Assembly: GCF_020921035.1 (NCBI RefSeq)
Contig: NC_063153.1
Location: 12,834,001-12,898,000 of the forward strand
Direction: 5' to 3'
Length of the DNA stretch: 64,000 nt
Origin: Rhodamnia argentea
Lineage: Eukaryota; Streptophyta; Magnoliopsida; Myrtales; Myrtaceae
A program made the translations under genes and the position numbers. Under the pieces are notes generated by a model. It was not told the DNA's origin, made no database searches, and worked only from the letters and a program-made list of their open reading frames with translations. Positions 12,030 to 25,736 of the stretch are shown here, piece by piece (position 1 is the stretch's first letter; the number at the start of each line of letters is the position of its first letter).

Positions 12030-15000
12030 TTTAAAATGGATTATATACAAAATCGGTACTGCAGCATAAATTTTACTGGTGCAACTCGCAATGAATATGA
12101 TGCCAAAAAGAAAACAACTCATGCAGACCTCCTAGACTAATTAAATATCTGTTGATTCTGTTGTTTCCTTCTTATTAACTCTCTTTTGTCTGTTGCTAGC
12201 ATTAAATATTATACATTTAGTGTGTGATCTCCTTTCTTAAAGTCAAATTACATTAAGGATTTCTTTGACAAGAGACCCATGGACACTTGACAAGAGGGAA
12301 AATTGCTGTTTCACTCTTGAACTTGTTATATGGATTACGACTCAAATTATAACCTTTTAGTTCATACAACGTAGTCCTAAACCTTTGAGTGAAATTACAA
12401 TCAAGTCCTCCTGGCTAAGACTCGCTTGAAACTGCTAAGGTGACAATCCTATCATCATCGGCTCATCTTATGTGCCACAACCGGCAATTAGAGATGGACA
12501 AGTTTACTCAAAGCGACATTATTTTGCTTAATTTTCTGATTTTTTTTTTCTTTCCTTTCCCTTCTGGTTGCTATTCATCTTCTTTTTTTCTTTGCTTCTT
12601 TTCTGGAAAAGAAAGGGAAATCTTCATGAGCGAAGTTGAAGCTGCAAGGACGGGGGGAAATCTTAACGAGACAGATTGCCACCAAATAACCAAGTTTTCT
12701 CGAGAAGGCCTAATTTCCTAAATCTCGAATTTTAGGTTTAGTTCCAAATTTATCTCGAACCTCTTTTTTTGTCTAAAAAAATCTCAACTTTCATTTGAGT
12801 CCAAATCTATGCTTGTTGCCCAAGTCACCATTAGTTGTTTGACATGGCACGCCACGTGTCAGACAACATAAACGATAAAGAAAAAAAAATGGAGAGAAAT
12901 AAAGATAAAACGAAGAAAAAACTAAAAAGAGAGAGACGGTTGTGGCCACTTAAGCTTTAAGCTCTTGGAGCCATCGGGACAACTAGCTTTGGTGCGTGAC
13001 GGCCATGACCGTTGGATTTTCGAGGTACGAAGCACAAGGTGGCCATGGTCACTGGAGTTCCTAGCCACAAAGCTCGCTGGGGCCATGGCCGCTCCAATGT
13101 TGAGTGCGACGTCCTTGGCCGCTCAGCATGATGATTGAGCAGAGAACGTGAGCAGACAAAGCTCTATGTTTGTTTAATATCTGGAGAATTGAGCTCCGTT
13201 TACATCGTGTTTAGGAATTTGATTCGGAAAATTGCTCAGGAGTGTATCCTACGTTTGCAGTTCAAACTGGATCCATGTCAGCTGGTATCTTTCAAGAACG
13301 TGAATTGGGTTTAAAGGATTAACTCGCAGTAGAGCAAAATGATGGCATCGCTCTCGCTTGCTTATCTGCTACCCATCTTAACCCTCCAGAGAATTTGCCC
13401 ATGACTGCTCTTACTTTCAGTGGCTTCATTCTTACATATTTGGGCTTGCAGTGAGGTCTTACCTTTGAAGTCTACCAGTAATTCTAAGCTCGTGTCTTCT
13501 CATTCTCAAGTGGCCTGGCGGCCATGGCCGCCGTCGCTCCTCTTTCCCACCCTCCCTTGCTTGTCCACATCTCTGTCTGCTTGCGTGCTCTGCTCAGTCA
13601 CCACATGCTTGCGGTGGCGATGGCCATGGCTGGTTAAGTTTCGTGCTCGCTGCGACTAGGAGCTGGGAGCGGGAGCAGCCATGGCTGCCTCTCTCTCTCA
13701 TTTTTTTCTTCTTTTTCTCTTTCTGTCTTCGTTTTTCTTTTCCTTATCATGTATATTGTCTGATGTGGCAGTACACGTCATTGCCATCTTGGATAACTAA
13801 CAGTGACTTGGACGACAGACTCAAATTGGTCAGACCCTCTAAACCCGACGACCACTCCCTACCCTTGTCGGATCGAGCCGTTACAGGCCTACCGGCTTCC
13901 GTCTGATTCGTCCCCGAACAACATATCCACTGGAGGGGGTCACGTCGTGATATCATATTATGACATCCTAAATTAACTCACTCGAGGCATTGTCTATTTT
14001 GGCCCATTCCATACATGTGGACACTTTGAGGCAAATTAGGAGGACACGTGGGGCTATGGTAACCATGACTCACTTAGTCGTGGGATCATTAAATCTCATT
14101 AAAAGCGCGTTTGTTTCGAAAAAATTTCTCAATAAAGAAAAATGCTTTTGGGGCTAGAAAATGACTTTCCTTTTTAGGTCAAGGGATTCATTTTTCCTAA
14201 TTTTAAGGATGTGTTTTCTTGGACTATAAATTATTCTCTGTCGATCGGTCATTTTCAGCAAATCAAAAGCGTGAAACTCTAAAAAAGCTAATTCGCAAAA
14301 ATTCTTTTGTTTAGATAAAAATGTCATGACTTAAAATTAGAAATTTCAAGTTAATAGATTATTAGTTTAATTAAATTAACTAATCTAACTCAGACTCTCC
14401 AAAGTCCTACCAAATCGCAACTTTGGTTCAAGTAATTAATGTGCAAATGCCTTTTTTAAATTTCGGAGTCGCCACTAATCGTTCTATGTAGGCTGATTAG
14501 AAATCTAAATAAAATATTGGGAGAAATACTTTATTTCTGCGAACCGGAGATTTTAAGTTTGGGGACTTGATTATACTAATATTTCTATTAATGCCCTTCC
14601 GGTACTCATTTCATGAAAATTATTTGAGTTAGCAATTTTCAAAGATTTTGATTTAAAGTTTCAAAGGTGTTTTGATTTTTTTTATTTAAATGAATGCAAT
14701 GCATGAATGTAATTGTCTTCTAAGAACACAATTATTCTAATAACATGACAAATGACAATTGTCCTAATATGACATGAACGAGTGACGAATTTTTTTTTTT
14801 TAAAATTTGAATCTTAATGACGTGCAGAACAACATGAATTCTAACCCGCATGTTATGCAAAAATGACATGAATTTAATGTAAATGACATGTGATATTAGA
14901 CTAAACTAGTCTGCTAATTCAAAATGAAAAGCTTTTATTCTAAATGACGTACAAATGCGAAATGGCATCAATGACGTGTCTAGCTAATAACATGCAATAA

Positions 15001-18000
15001 ATAATACGACAAAATGTCAAGCTGAACTATATGATATGACGAGCTTTAATGACATAGCAAAATTATATGACATGGCTAATCAATGCGGCATGAAAATGAC
15101 ATAACGGTTATGCGACTAGGTCTATATGACATGCATATGTAAAATAAAATATTCAACCTACATGAATGGAATGTTCTAAACTATATGCAATTTACATGAA
15201 TGAGATATTTTTGGTGATTTTGAATGCATTTTCGGAATGATGAAAATCTAACATGAGTTGGTTAAAGATTATCTTGAAAGATTCGGAATTAACTTTCATT
15301 AGATCTCAAAATTTTTTATAAAAATCTTTTACTCTTTTATTTGCATGTTTTTAAAATCAGATAATGATGCAATCTCACTGATTTATGGATTAATTTCAAA
15401 TTTGTTTGATTTATTACGCAAAACCCATGAGACAGGTAATCTAAAAAATCACATCTTCCTAATTCAAGATTGGATAGACAAAGTTTGAAAGAAACTTTAT
15501 CTTGTAAATCTTTTTGATATTTTTTTTTCGTAACAAATCAAATCACTCTACATATAATGCATGATCTTTTACGAAAATATTTTTTGTCGGGGTTAGTAAG
15601 GCAACGGTGAAATGCTGTAGACACATGGGATGACTAGGACTTGGGTTGACTTTGTCTGCAAAGAAAAGTCAAAAGAAAGCTCCACAAGGCTGTTGTCGAA
15701 GAAGGTGGCTTGGACTATATTCTCCTCTTTTCTCTCTTGCTTCTTTCTGACTTCTTTTCTTTTCCCTATGTGATCAAAGACTCTCCGAACGGTCTCACTT
15801 GCGTCACAAACGTTTGTCCTGCGGTTTGATAATATTGAGCTCGGCCGAATTTCCAATGGGCTCAACCCAATCCATTCAATTCCAGAACCTTCCATCGCTG
15901 GTCCGATTAAACGCGGGATGTAACGTATGAATACTGAAATTAAAACTAACCTAAATGTAAACTGAGACTAAGATTAATCTCTAATTTTTTATACAAAAAT
16001 TAAAAAATAAAAAAAAACTAGTCAGAATTTAGGTGTCAACAATAAACATCCTAAGTAGTTGGGTATTTCAACAGGTCTGTGCTATGTCGCATCACAATTC
16101 ACAGTCAATGAACTTTGCCGGAGTGATGGATCCGATGAAATGTCAACAACCTTTCTCGTACGCTGTCAAGTTAGAGAGAAAAAGTTCTAATGGTGGAGAA
16201 GATGGTGAGCTCCCATGGGCTGAAGATTGGGCCTGTGAGTGAAGAAAGACTCGTAACAGGGAAAGATGGGCCATAAGGACTGACTCGTGTGGATGGGCCA
16301 TCAAGAGAATGGGCCGTCGTAGTCGAAAGCCCATTCAGATGAGCACTGCTTTAGCTGCTCTGGGAGAGTTCGAGGGGAATGGGTTAGCTATTGTGGATCT
16401 TAAGGACGTGACATCCACGCCTTGGCTGCCTGATGGCGCAGCCCTTGCTAGGAGCCTTTTCCTCAGGAAGACGTCCCACCGTATCTCTATCCCTACGGCT
16501 TCCCTCTCTGTCTCTCTGCTGCGGTTCGGATTTGCGCTTGCCATGCCGAAATCGACATCGCCAAGCCATGACCTGGTGGCTTTGCCCGAGGCTAGGTAGG
16601 GCCTAGGGAGTAGTGACATTTGCTATCGCAGGCCACGGCCCCGGAGCCCTCCTCTATCCTTAACGAGCATAGAAACAAAGCTATAATTGAAACAAAATAT
16701 GCATGCCGTACCAATTTATGATGTTTTGTAACATAAAAATTAATTTGGGATAAATATGGTACGGGTGTACCACTTCGAAAGTTTCTATGACATAAAACTA
16801 ATTTGAAATAAATATGAAACGGATGTGTCGGTTTGGGATTTTTGATTGTATTAATCCTAAACGTTGGATCTATCCAGCCACGCGCTCATATGCATCTCGC
16901 ATGTAGCTGAACCGCTTAAGAAAAAAAAAGCGGCAGTGTTGCAAATATAAATTTTCGATTGTCGGATGAAATTAGAAATATTCAGAATAATTTTCAATTT
17001 CCATGGCCCTTTTTTGTACTTTAGTCAAACGTCAACCATGTGACTAGGTGGTGCAGGCGGGGGACACGTACTCTTCAGCACCTTAGCATGCGGGGTACAT
17101 CGAATTTGGATTATCGAAGGTAGCTCCCCTGTGAGTCCAATGTATGGGTCCCACCAAATATAATTGGTTTTTATTGATGATGCCCGTGACAACCACAATT
17201 CGATAAAAGGAAAAAGTACTAAAAAAAATCATAAACATATCGCATTTATATCAATTCACTTCTAAATATTTTAATTGGATTGCAAAAAGTCCTTCCGATA
17301 AATTTAGGTCAGAAATCACTAATGTGGACGTTGACTGTCCCACGTGGTACGATCGTCACTGACATGTACATTTTTGTGTGTTCTTTTTTTTTTTTCCTTT
17401 CCCTTTACATTTAGTTGGTGGCCGGTGAGGGCTGGCCTTGCCAATGCTCACCACACCCCCCCCCTCCCCCAAACTCTACGCGGGTCCATGGCCCACCGGG
17501 TAAAAGAAAAGGGAAAAAAAATAAGTGAAGAAAAGATTTGAAGAAAATTATTCACGTCAACATAATCCAGAGTAATAGTATACTAGCTATTGTTATCATT
17601 TGATTGAGCAATATCTATCATTTATGCTTAACGCATATGGGTGTATCTAAAGGGAGCCTCAGAAAATACTTCTCGAAAATGCGTATTGACCCCATTGAGT
17701 TAAAAAAAAAAAAAAACCTTTACAAAAATACACATATCTCTTCCTTGCCCCCAAGATTATGTAAATTTTTTCGATTTCCAAGATTTGAGGACATGTTCTT
17801 GGGAACTTCTATGTCATGAAAGGACTTCCAAATTAAGATGTGTACCTTAAATTATAATCTTGATTATGGAATCTGAGATAAAATTCAGTATCGTTTTCCT
17901 AATTTGCATCATGCTTCTATATGTAAAGATGATGTCCAAGCACTAGATACATCACTTTCGCGACCTAGTTCCGGTAATAGTATTTGTCTATAAAAGCTTG

Positions 18001-18570
18001 CTCCCTGTTCACCCCTTAAGAAAGCACTTATGAAAGTTATATTATTTTGCTTATGCTTACTCATATTTTATTATTTGATTATTATCACTTTGGATTTGTT
18101 TGGTAAATATGTTGATGTTGACAATTTCTTATAAAAAAAATATACTAAGATATATTACAAACATGTTTTGTTCATACTAGAATTAACGCTTTGGAGAATA
18201 CCATGCTTTCTCTTTTTGGTTTGGTAGTAGTCGTAATCAATAAAATGATGATAAGATAATTTTTTTATCTACTGTGTGAGATTGACAGCATGTTCTGAGT
18301 CGCAAAAAATGAATAGCCAATAATTAAAATTTGTTGTGTGATCCACTCTTTCAAGAATTTGTGGCCCACAACATGTTATTATTCTCATGGTCGCCAACAA
18401 AATGTTATGCTAGCAAAATCCTCTCTTAAAAATCAAGTTTTTGATCGCAGTAGGATTGTAAGAAATTCTAGATAATGGTGCTGTTATGCTAGTGCTATCC
18501 TTAGAAAAATAAAGGGATACCCACTAGAGAATTAGACAATATAAAACTCCTAGAGCAATAGATGAGTGGC
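12030..18570. other. Gene-free stretch
   Basis: About 6.5 kb with no convincing gene. Bases 12290-12430 and 17213-17345 contain diverged 'agtcctaaacc' or 'caattcacttctaaa' motifs of the inverted-repeat family. At 14104 'gcgcgtttgtttcg' resembles a Tourist-type end. About 14700-15180 is AT-rich with frequent 'aatgacatg'. Open frames at 15593-15895 (minus) and 16309-16619 (both strands) lie in a moderately GC-rich island but match no family I recognise. Confidence 0.45.
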
Positions 18571-18574
18571 AACG

Positions 18575-18908
18575 GGATAACCGTCCAAAAAGTCCTAAAT
18601 CTATTGTGCGGTGGCCAATTTAATCATAAACCTTGATTGTGCCAATTTAATTCTAAACCTTCTAATGATTTGCTAATTTTATTCTAAACCTTTTAATTGT
18701 GTCAATTTAGTTATAAACCTTTTGAAGTTTTGCCAATTTAGTTCTAAATCTATTATTTAGGTAATTGATCAAAATGATTACATTAACAAACCTTCAAAAT
18801 GTTTAGGACTAAATTGACAAATTGTCAAAAGGTTTATACTTAAATTAGCGCAATTAAAATGTTTAGGACTGAATTGACCGTCGTACAATGGGTTTATGGC
18901 TTTTTGAA
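18575..18908. mobile_element. Short GGGA-family inverted-repeat element with 9-base flanking repeat
   Basis: The left end 'gggataaccgtcc' is followed by 'aaaaagtcctaaatc' and several 'gccaatttagttctaaa' subrepeats. The right half inverts this, ending 'ttgaaaaattgtccc' at about 18908. Flanks are 'agtggcaac' on the left and 'aatggcaat' on the right, 7 of 9 identical, consistent with an old 9-base target duplication of the Mutator type. No coding capacity. Confidence 0.6.
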
Positions 18909-18915
18909 AAATTGT

Positions 18916-20160
18916 CCCAATGGCAATTGTTTTGCACAATCATTTGAATAATTCGTTTTAAAAATCATGCATGACAAGTGCAACCGTTCGCCAACTTGAG
19001 CTTTGTGACGATCCAACATATGTGTTATCTTCTATTTCATTGTCCTTACTGTGTTTCTAATTTATTAAAATACAACTCAAGTAGGGTTTTGAATGACAAG
19101 TGCGGTGATTTTTTCCTAGAAATTGCACTGATTTTTGTCTTTTTGATGTTGTCTTCTCTTAGCGTTGGTCCAAGAGAATAAGATTCCTATCCCAATACTT
19201 GAACACTAAAAAAGAAAAGAATGCACAATGCTCATCTTAAATTAATTGTTACTAAGCAGATTCCTGTACTATCCTATGTAGGAAACAGACATTCCTACTT
19301 TCAAAGAACTACTTTATTTCTCTGTTTTCCAAAAAGATTGCTTAGCTGCCTATTAGCAAATATCACATGCATGCATGAACAAAAATTAGTGGTGAGTGAT
19401 TTCGGATTTCGTATAAATTCTATCCGGAATCTACTTGTCAAAATAGGTTCCTCATTTTTTGGAACTTAAAATTTACCACGCATACTCTAAAACCTAGAAC
19501 CCACTTTATCATAATTTTCGTAGTCGATTTCGGTGTCTACCAAGTTCAACTTGTATTCTTAATTAAACAATTACAATGAATCATTACATTTCATGACTAG
19601 GATTTGCTGCTACAATTCACTGACCACAATTTATATTTATATCCATTTCTTTTCGAGTGCCCATTATTTGAGAACTTATCGTATCGGCAATTGCCAATTA
19701 AGACGATTATGGAAATTCTTTGAATCAATCAAGCCGTAAGAAATCCAGTACACGTTTTCGATATGTTAGCGATATGAGAGATAGTCATCCGTTTATTTTC
19801 AAGTGCCATATACCATCATTTTAGGGACAAAGAAATTCTTATAGATCTACAAGAAAAGTGCCACGTGTTACCACCTATAGCAGGGAAAATAAATTCTCAT
19901 AAATTGACAAAGTGAGACAAGCAACATATTGCGAAGGTAGGTCAGGAGTCTATTTGGCAGGCGACGCGAAAATTGGAAGATTCAACACTTATATTGCGTC
20001 ACAATTAGCTTTCTTTCTGGATCCTATTATGAGCTAATCAACTCCTACAACCTTTCTGACAAAAAAAAAAAAAATTCCTCCTACAACCTTATAATTTCCA
20101 AAAAAAGGAAAAAAAAAAATCCTACAACCTCAGAAAAAAAAGGGGAAAAAAGAAATGATG
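18916..20160. other. Spacer upstream of the TBL gene, with a truncated MITE
   Basis: Bases about 19387-19640 match the left half of the hAT-type MITE found at 29630 and 43796: 'gtggtgagtgatttcgga', 'tccggaatctac' and later 'acaatgaatcattac' appear in the same order. The right end is missing. Poly-A/lysine-codon-like tracts occupy 20060-20160. No gene seen. Confidence 0.45.
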
Positions 20161-21363
20161 GATGGTCAACATGAAAACGAAAAAAGAGAGGCATCATTTG
20201 ACTTTAGATGAGCTTATCATAGCTTCACTTAGGCTCCTTTTTTTAATCGATAATCACGTAATTAACGCGAAAATTCCCTCGGTATACGCTGGCTTACGTT
20301 CCTTATTCCGTACGGGTCGCTCTGCAATTATACTACCACAAGATCTTGTAAAAAATATTATGCAGATGCGATCACGAGACGCGGGTTCCTCCCTTTTTCT
20401 AACCATCACCAACTCTTCTCGTTCCTTTTTCAAATCACTCTGTACCCAAATCGTCGTCCTTCCCCTACAAAAAAAGGGGATTCTTTTTCACCTTCTGGGC
20501 TTGTTCTGGGCGGCTCTGTCTCTCTCAGGTACGTATGCATCACGACCCAGATGCAGTAATAGCTTGTGTTAGCTCAGCCTAAATCTGCAGGATCAGTGCG
20601 CTTTTTCTTGCTGGTTGGGATGCTGTTTTCCAAGTGTTGGTTGGGTGCTGTGGCTTCTCATTGTCGATTTAGAATGTTGAAATTTGATGCTCTGTTTTGA
20701 AATGGGAGGAAGCGAATCCAATCTTTGCTTCTGGGTTCAATTTAAGATTTTCTGTAAATACCTACACATGCCCACTTGAATGTTGAAACCCTTTACCGAC
20801 TCCTGATATCTGATGTGGGTTTCATTCGATGATGAGGTTCTATCTTTGTTTAACTAAATCAAGATTTATGTTTGGAGCTAGAGGTTATGTTCATTTTGTG
20901 TTTCAGATTCACTAGAAATTTGTCGCACTTGTTTTTTTTTTTCGAGGGGTGGTTCATTTAAATTTTGGAAAACTTGTAATATGCAAAATGAAGGAATTTA
21001 ATTCATGGCGAACCATTTACATGAAATGCATATAGGTAGAATGTTTAAAACCGGATCTTCATGAAATGCATATAGGTAGAATGTTTAAAACCGGATCTTC
21101 ATCATGTGACCTGAACATTCTCTGACTCAGTTTATTGTTCTCAAAAACTCCGTCTCTGGCAAATCCTCTGTCTATGCCTGAGCAATAATTTCCATAGTTC
21201 ATGCTTAATGCAGATGTCTTGGATTTATGTAGTTGTTTTTCGAATTACCGGCTTTTACAAAAGAAGGCTTTAGTGCCACATTTTGCAGTGGAGGACCAGG
21301 AGGACCTATAATGCTCTGTTGACAGATGAAGTAGAGCGCTTTTTGCCTTTGTTTGCGTAAAGG
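20160..21363 (+). promoter_or_regulatory. Likely 5' untranslated exon and leader intron of the TBL gene
   Basis: A pyrimidine-rich stretch ends in 'ctctctcag' at 20528 and is followed by 'gtacgtatg', a good splice donor. Between there and the start codon at 21364 the DNA is AT-rich, T-rich and without a coding frame, like a plant leader intron. Candidate acceptors are 'ctgttgacag' near 21324 or 'gcgtaaag' just before the ATG. The intron holds a perfect 40-base tandem duplication (21021-21100). Inferred from splice signals only; no transcript evidence. Confidence 0.4.
21021..21100. repeat. Perfect 40-base tandem duplication
   Basis: Bases 21021-21060 and 21061-21100 are identical, starting 'atgaaatgcatatagg' and ending 'aaccggatcttc'. 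It lies in the presumed leader intron of the TBL gene. With no differences between units, it is recent or was recently homogenised. Confidence 0.95.
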
Positions 21364-24300
21364 ATGAAGGGAAACTTTTATGGTTTGAGGGGCAAACAGC
21401 TCTCTCTTATGCTCATTACTGTTGTCTGCATGAGCATTCTGGTGTGGGCATGGGAGAAAAATCCGCTCCATACGTCCTTTCTTCATCCTCAGAACATATG
21501 GTTGCCCCTAACTTCAGGTTTGCCTCCAAAGACTTAGTATATACTGGTTCTGTTTCAGCTTTAATGTTGATAGGTTTATGTAATTATGAGATGCGTATCC
21601 ATATTCCTTTGAGATAACCGCACAAAGAGAGTGAATCCAGTCTGCTTCGTGTGTTGGATTTTGTTCAAGGTGATCTGTCAGGCATGCACTAATTAAACTT
21701 TGGAGTCTCACCTATACCGAATGAAACTGGATGAGTACAAAAGCTTATGCTTGTAACTTGTAAGTAGACATCATCAAGAAAATTAAGTACTTCAACAAAA
21801 ACAACATAGCCAATGAGGAATTTAACGTATAGTGGTTAGTTCCTGACTTTATCCTGCTTTATGTTTGGCACAGATCTACGAACGGAAGCCCATGTAGAGA
21901 CCGTAGTTACATCTCAATCACCTGAATCTAGTGGCAAAGATGAATCCTCTATTGCAGAGGAAATGACAATGAAGGATTTAGATGAGAGAGAATTTGAGAT
22001 AGCCCCTACAAAGGGGATGGTTGATATCGGTGGAAATTTGACAAACCGAGTGGAGGAAAAAGGTAAGGTACTGCTTCCGCTTGATATTGCTGAAACATGT
22101 ATGTCAGTTACAGAGTACTTCTCATAAATCTAAACATGTGTCCTTTTCGAAATATAGCTGTGCGGTAGATCGTTTCTGTCTGTTGTGCTGCTTTTGTTTA
22201 CCAATTGTGGTCACAGTATAAAATTGTCATGAGCATAATGGCACGACCAAGGTATTTGTTACACTCAAGGCCTGCGTGCTTGAGGTAATGCAGAAACTGC
22301 TACTATTTTTGCAGAAGAACCTTCAAAAGTGATAAAAAGCGTGGAACCTGAAAAGAATGAAACTGCTGAAGATTCCTTCAGTGTCACTGAATCCGGAGGA
22401 AATCAGGAACCTGATTCAGGAGTAGATAATTCAAAACAGGAAGAAAGAATGGATTTTCAAGTGCCTTCTGGTTCTGAACATTTCAATGCTACACTGCCAG
22501 TCGAAAACAATGAGAACCCACCCATTCTAGATAAGAAGCAAGGTGAGAACTTTCTTCTTTCTGATGTTATTCTGTTATGCTTTGTGCAATCCCTTGTTTC
22601 TAGTCATAGAATACTTGATAGATGGAGTGAAAAGCATTTTTTGCTTGAAAATGTATTCAGGGTATGTGTATTTGTACTTAATTGAGTCAAAAGCTCATTA
22701 GTGAAATATTCTGAACCAAGAAGATGGAAGAAAGGAAAAAGTGATAGCATGGACTCTGAGTACATAGTAGCTGTCCTTATCATGTATGACAATTCTGCTG
22801 TTGTTGGTTCCTGAAACCAATTCAAAGAGTAAGAAAATGATTTATTTTGACTTGCCCAGGACTTCCGGCTGTGATAAGTTTAATTGTACAAGGATTTCTT
22901 CTATCTGACTAGGTTTAGTTAGTGGTTACCATGAATAGCTTGAGATAGGAATGCTAATTTGCCACTTGGATGAATCCTTTACTACGTGGTAACGATTTAG
23001 TATCTGCAAGAAATTTACTTGTGGATTGATGTCAGTTTCAATGTGCTAGGGAAGAACCCTTGCAAGTTATATACATAATTTATAACTGTTGGTTTTGTGG
23101 AAGTCCCATTGATGCAATCGTCATTTGTGGTCAAATTGTCAACATGCTCTCAAGTCCTCAGTTGATTTTATCTCTGACTTTTATGCATGCTATGGAGGTA
23201 GCTATCGCTAACTATATGACCTCTGACCTTTCAGCGGCCTGTAACTTTGCCAAAGGAAAATGGGTTGTAGATGATCAGAGGCCTTTATACTCTGGCTTTA
23301 GTTGTAAGCGATGGCTTTCGGGAATGTGGGCTTGCCGGATGACACAGCGCATGAATTTTGACTATGAGACGCTTAAGTGGCAACCTAAAGATTGCCAGAT
23401 GGAAGAGTTTGAAGGTTCTAAGTTCCTGAAAAGGTACTCGTTCAGACCACAAATATGTAACTGAACTTTGTCAGTTGTCTTTGTCAAAGTAAGGTCGTTG
23501 CATGATCAAGAATTGGAGTCAGCTCTTCTGTTAAGGGTCATAGCTATTCTTGACCTCTGGTAGGTGCACTCGACATACCCTTTTTTAACAATGTTGTCAG
23601 TTCTCATCTTGGGGTTGAGCTGCAGTAGTTTATTGATCACAGTATGAAGAAAGGAATTCAGGCTCTATTCTGACCACCTTGTGTCGGAATTGTTTTTTTC
23701 CTGATTCAATTGTTCAATGCCCAAAAAGTAATCTGCTTTTTCCTTTCACGAAGTGTAGGAGAAAGAAAGACTCTCAGCTCACAGTAGAATTTGATTCATG
23801 TTTATACTATGGAGCAAGAGTCCTGCCTTGTGACTTTACTGTTGTGTCATATATCATTGACTTCACTGGACTTCATCCCCGGTTACCGAATTATGTTCCT
23901 GTCAGGATGCAAGACAAGACCTTGGCCTTTGTTGGAGATTCACTGGGTAGGCAGCAATTTCAGTCGCTAATGTGCATGATCACTGGTGGTAAGGATAGGC
24001 CTGATGTCTTAGATGTTGGAAGAGAGTATGGACTGGTGAAAGCAAAAGGTGCAGTCCGCCCTAATGGGTGGGTATACCGATTCCCAAGCACCAACACCAC
24101 TGTCCTCTACTATTGGTCCGCAAGTTTGTGTGATCTAGAACCGCTGAATATAACAAATCCAGCAACTGAATATGCCATGCACCTAGATCGGCCACCAGCA
24201 TTTTTGCATAGGTTTATCCACAGATTTGATGTTTTAGTTCTTAACACTGGCCATCATTGGAACCGAGGTAAGCTCAATGCTAATCGATGGATAATGTATG

Positions 24301-24734
24301 TGGGTGGTGCACGCAACACCAATAAGAAGATTGCGGAAATTGGCCGTGCGAAGAACTTCACCATCCACAGCATTGTGAGTTGGGTGAACTCACAACTCCC
24401 GAAGTACCCTCGTCTGAAGGCATTCTACCGGAGCATCTCTCCTAGGCATTTCGTGAACGGGGATTGGAACACAGGAGGGAGTTGCAACAATGAAATGCCC
24501 ATGTCTATAGGCAAGGAAGTGTTACAGGATGAATCAAGCGATGTTGATGCAGAGAGTGCAGTGAGGGGGACAAAAGTTCGGCTTTTGGACATAACGGCAT
24601 TGTCGCAGGTTAGAGATGAAGGTCACATCTCCCAATTCACCATTAAGGGCACACCAGGAGCGCAAGATTGCTTGCACTGGTGTCTGCCCGGCGTTCCCGA
24701 CACATGGAATGAACTTCTTTTTGCTCAAATTTAG
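21364..24734 (+). CDS. TBL: TRICHOME BIREFRINGENCE-LIKE protein (polysaccharide O-acetyltransferase family)
   Basis: Five exons with consistent phases: 21364-21517, 21874-22062, 22315-22542, 23235-23433, 23906-24734; 532 residues. All introns are GT-AG. Residues 13-30 form a signal anchor, typical of type II Golgi proteins. Residues about 50-190 are an acidic, variable stem. The PMR5 N-terminal domain starts near residue 192, with its cysteines and W-x-x-D-x-x-x-P-L-Y. The esterase-like GDS motif is at 267-269 and the paired D-C-x-H-W-C-L-P-G begins at 511, giving the family's catalytic Ser-Asp-His set. Known TBL proteins O-acetylate xylan, mannan or pectin in the Golgi. The sequence resembles the TBL14/15/16 group, but I cannot fix the orthologue or substrate. 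The start is supported by the signal anchor. The 3' part of the last exon, from about 24491, is the left edge of the tandem duplication and recurs at 38654. Confidence 0.9.
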
Positions 24735-25736
24735 ACAGAAAATTTTACACTTAACATACACTTCTGGGGAAGCCACTGCAACGCCTTCCCTTCAATCCTG
24801 TGCTGATGCATCACTCTTTGAACGGCCACAGCAGGTAGTACAACTTCTCTCAAGAGGATTGACATTACAAGCACCTGTTTCTCAATACCGAACTGTTCCT
24901 GTATTACGTTACAACAAGACATATGATGGGGGAGTGATGGTCGGTGGCAGGAAGAAGATTGATTGTGTTTTGTGTAGTTTTGTACCTTAAGATCCTCCAG
25001 TTTAAATTGGCGTCTGTTCATTTGTTGAAAATTATGTAGTGAGATTAAGTTCTTTGAGAATATAGCTTTTTAGGGGGTCAAAGCAGAACCAGATGGCATG
25101 TACTGGCTACATTCTTTTTTCATTTGGTCTGATATTGAATATATTCAAGCATCTGTGGTCACCTTGAGGCACTTCTACACATCCTCGAGGCCATTCCTTG
25201 GCGATTGATAATCGTTGGATCACGAAAGAACAAATCTCGATCCATCGTTAAAACTTTTGAAGTATTTATGTGGTACGACATCTCTGCAGGATCCGGAAAA
25301 AAAATGCATTAGGGTCCGACGTTCTTAGAATAGTGAATTGATTCCTCAAGGGACCATAATGGCTCCCCTACACTTTGAAGCATGGTTGTCTAGTCCATGC
25401 GCTCTCCCTTCCTCCTTTGCAGATTATAGTGGCGGGACTCGGTCATGGAAAACATTTTTTATGTTGCTCCCGATCCTCATGGTCGGATATTGAATCGATC
25501 TTAATGTCCTAGAATCCAGACATGTTCGCCAGCACAAAAACCGAGCGGCAGTTTTTAATTCTCTCTCTGAGGATGTCGAAAAGACCGTTCTTCGATTGGC
25601 GCAAAGCAGAAAAAAGACCAGCATACAAGCAGCAACCTTTACTTGCTCAATTCAAACTCAAGTCAATACATTTCATGAATTAACAAGTCGAAAACTGCTC
25701 TCTGGCATGTCCTGCTCTAGCTTACAAGGAATCATT
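24735..25736. other. Spacer between convergent TBL and LAZ1 genes
   Basis: About 1 kb between two genes transcribed toward each other, so it should hold both 3' untranslated regions. It is AT-moderate and closely matched in copy 2 (38890-39902). No additional coding sequence recognised. Confidence 0.5.

Noticed and set aside
15593..15895. 100-codon minus-strand frame
   Set aside because: No recognisable domain, no conserved context and no splice partners; kept only as part of a gene-free stretch.
16309..16619. Overlapping frames of about 95 codons on both strands
   Set aside because: Opposite-strand frames of equal length point to base composition rather than coding.
20162..20572. 136-codon frame ahead of the TBL gene
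   Set aside because: It overlaps the presumed promoter and leader exon, has K/L/S-rich composition, and ends near a splice donor; the TBL signal anchor at 21364 is a better start.
24534..25021. Minus- and plus-strand frames over the TBL 3' end
   Set aside because: Shadow frames of the TBL exon and its 3' flank; the same shadows reappear in the duplicate.
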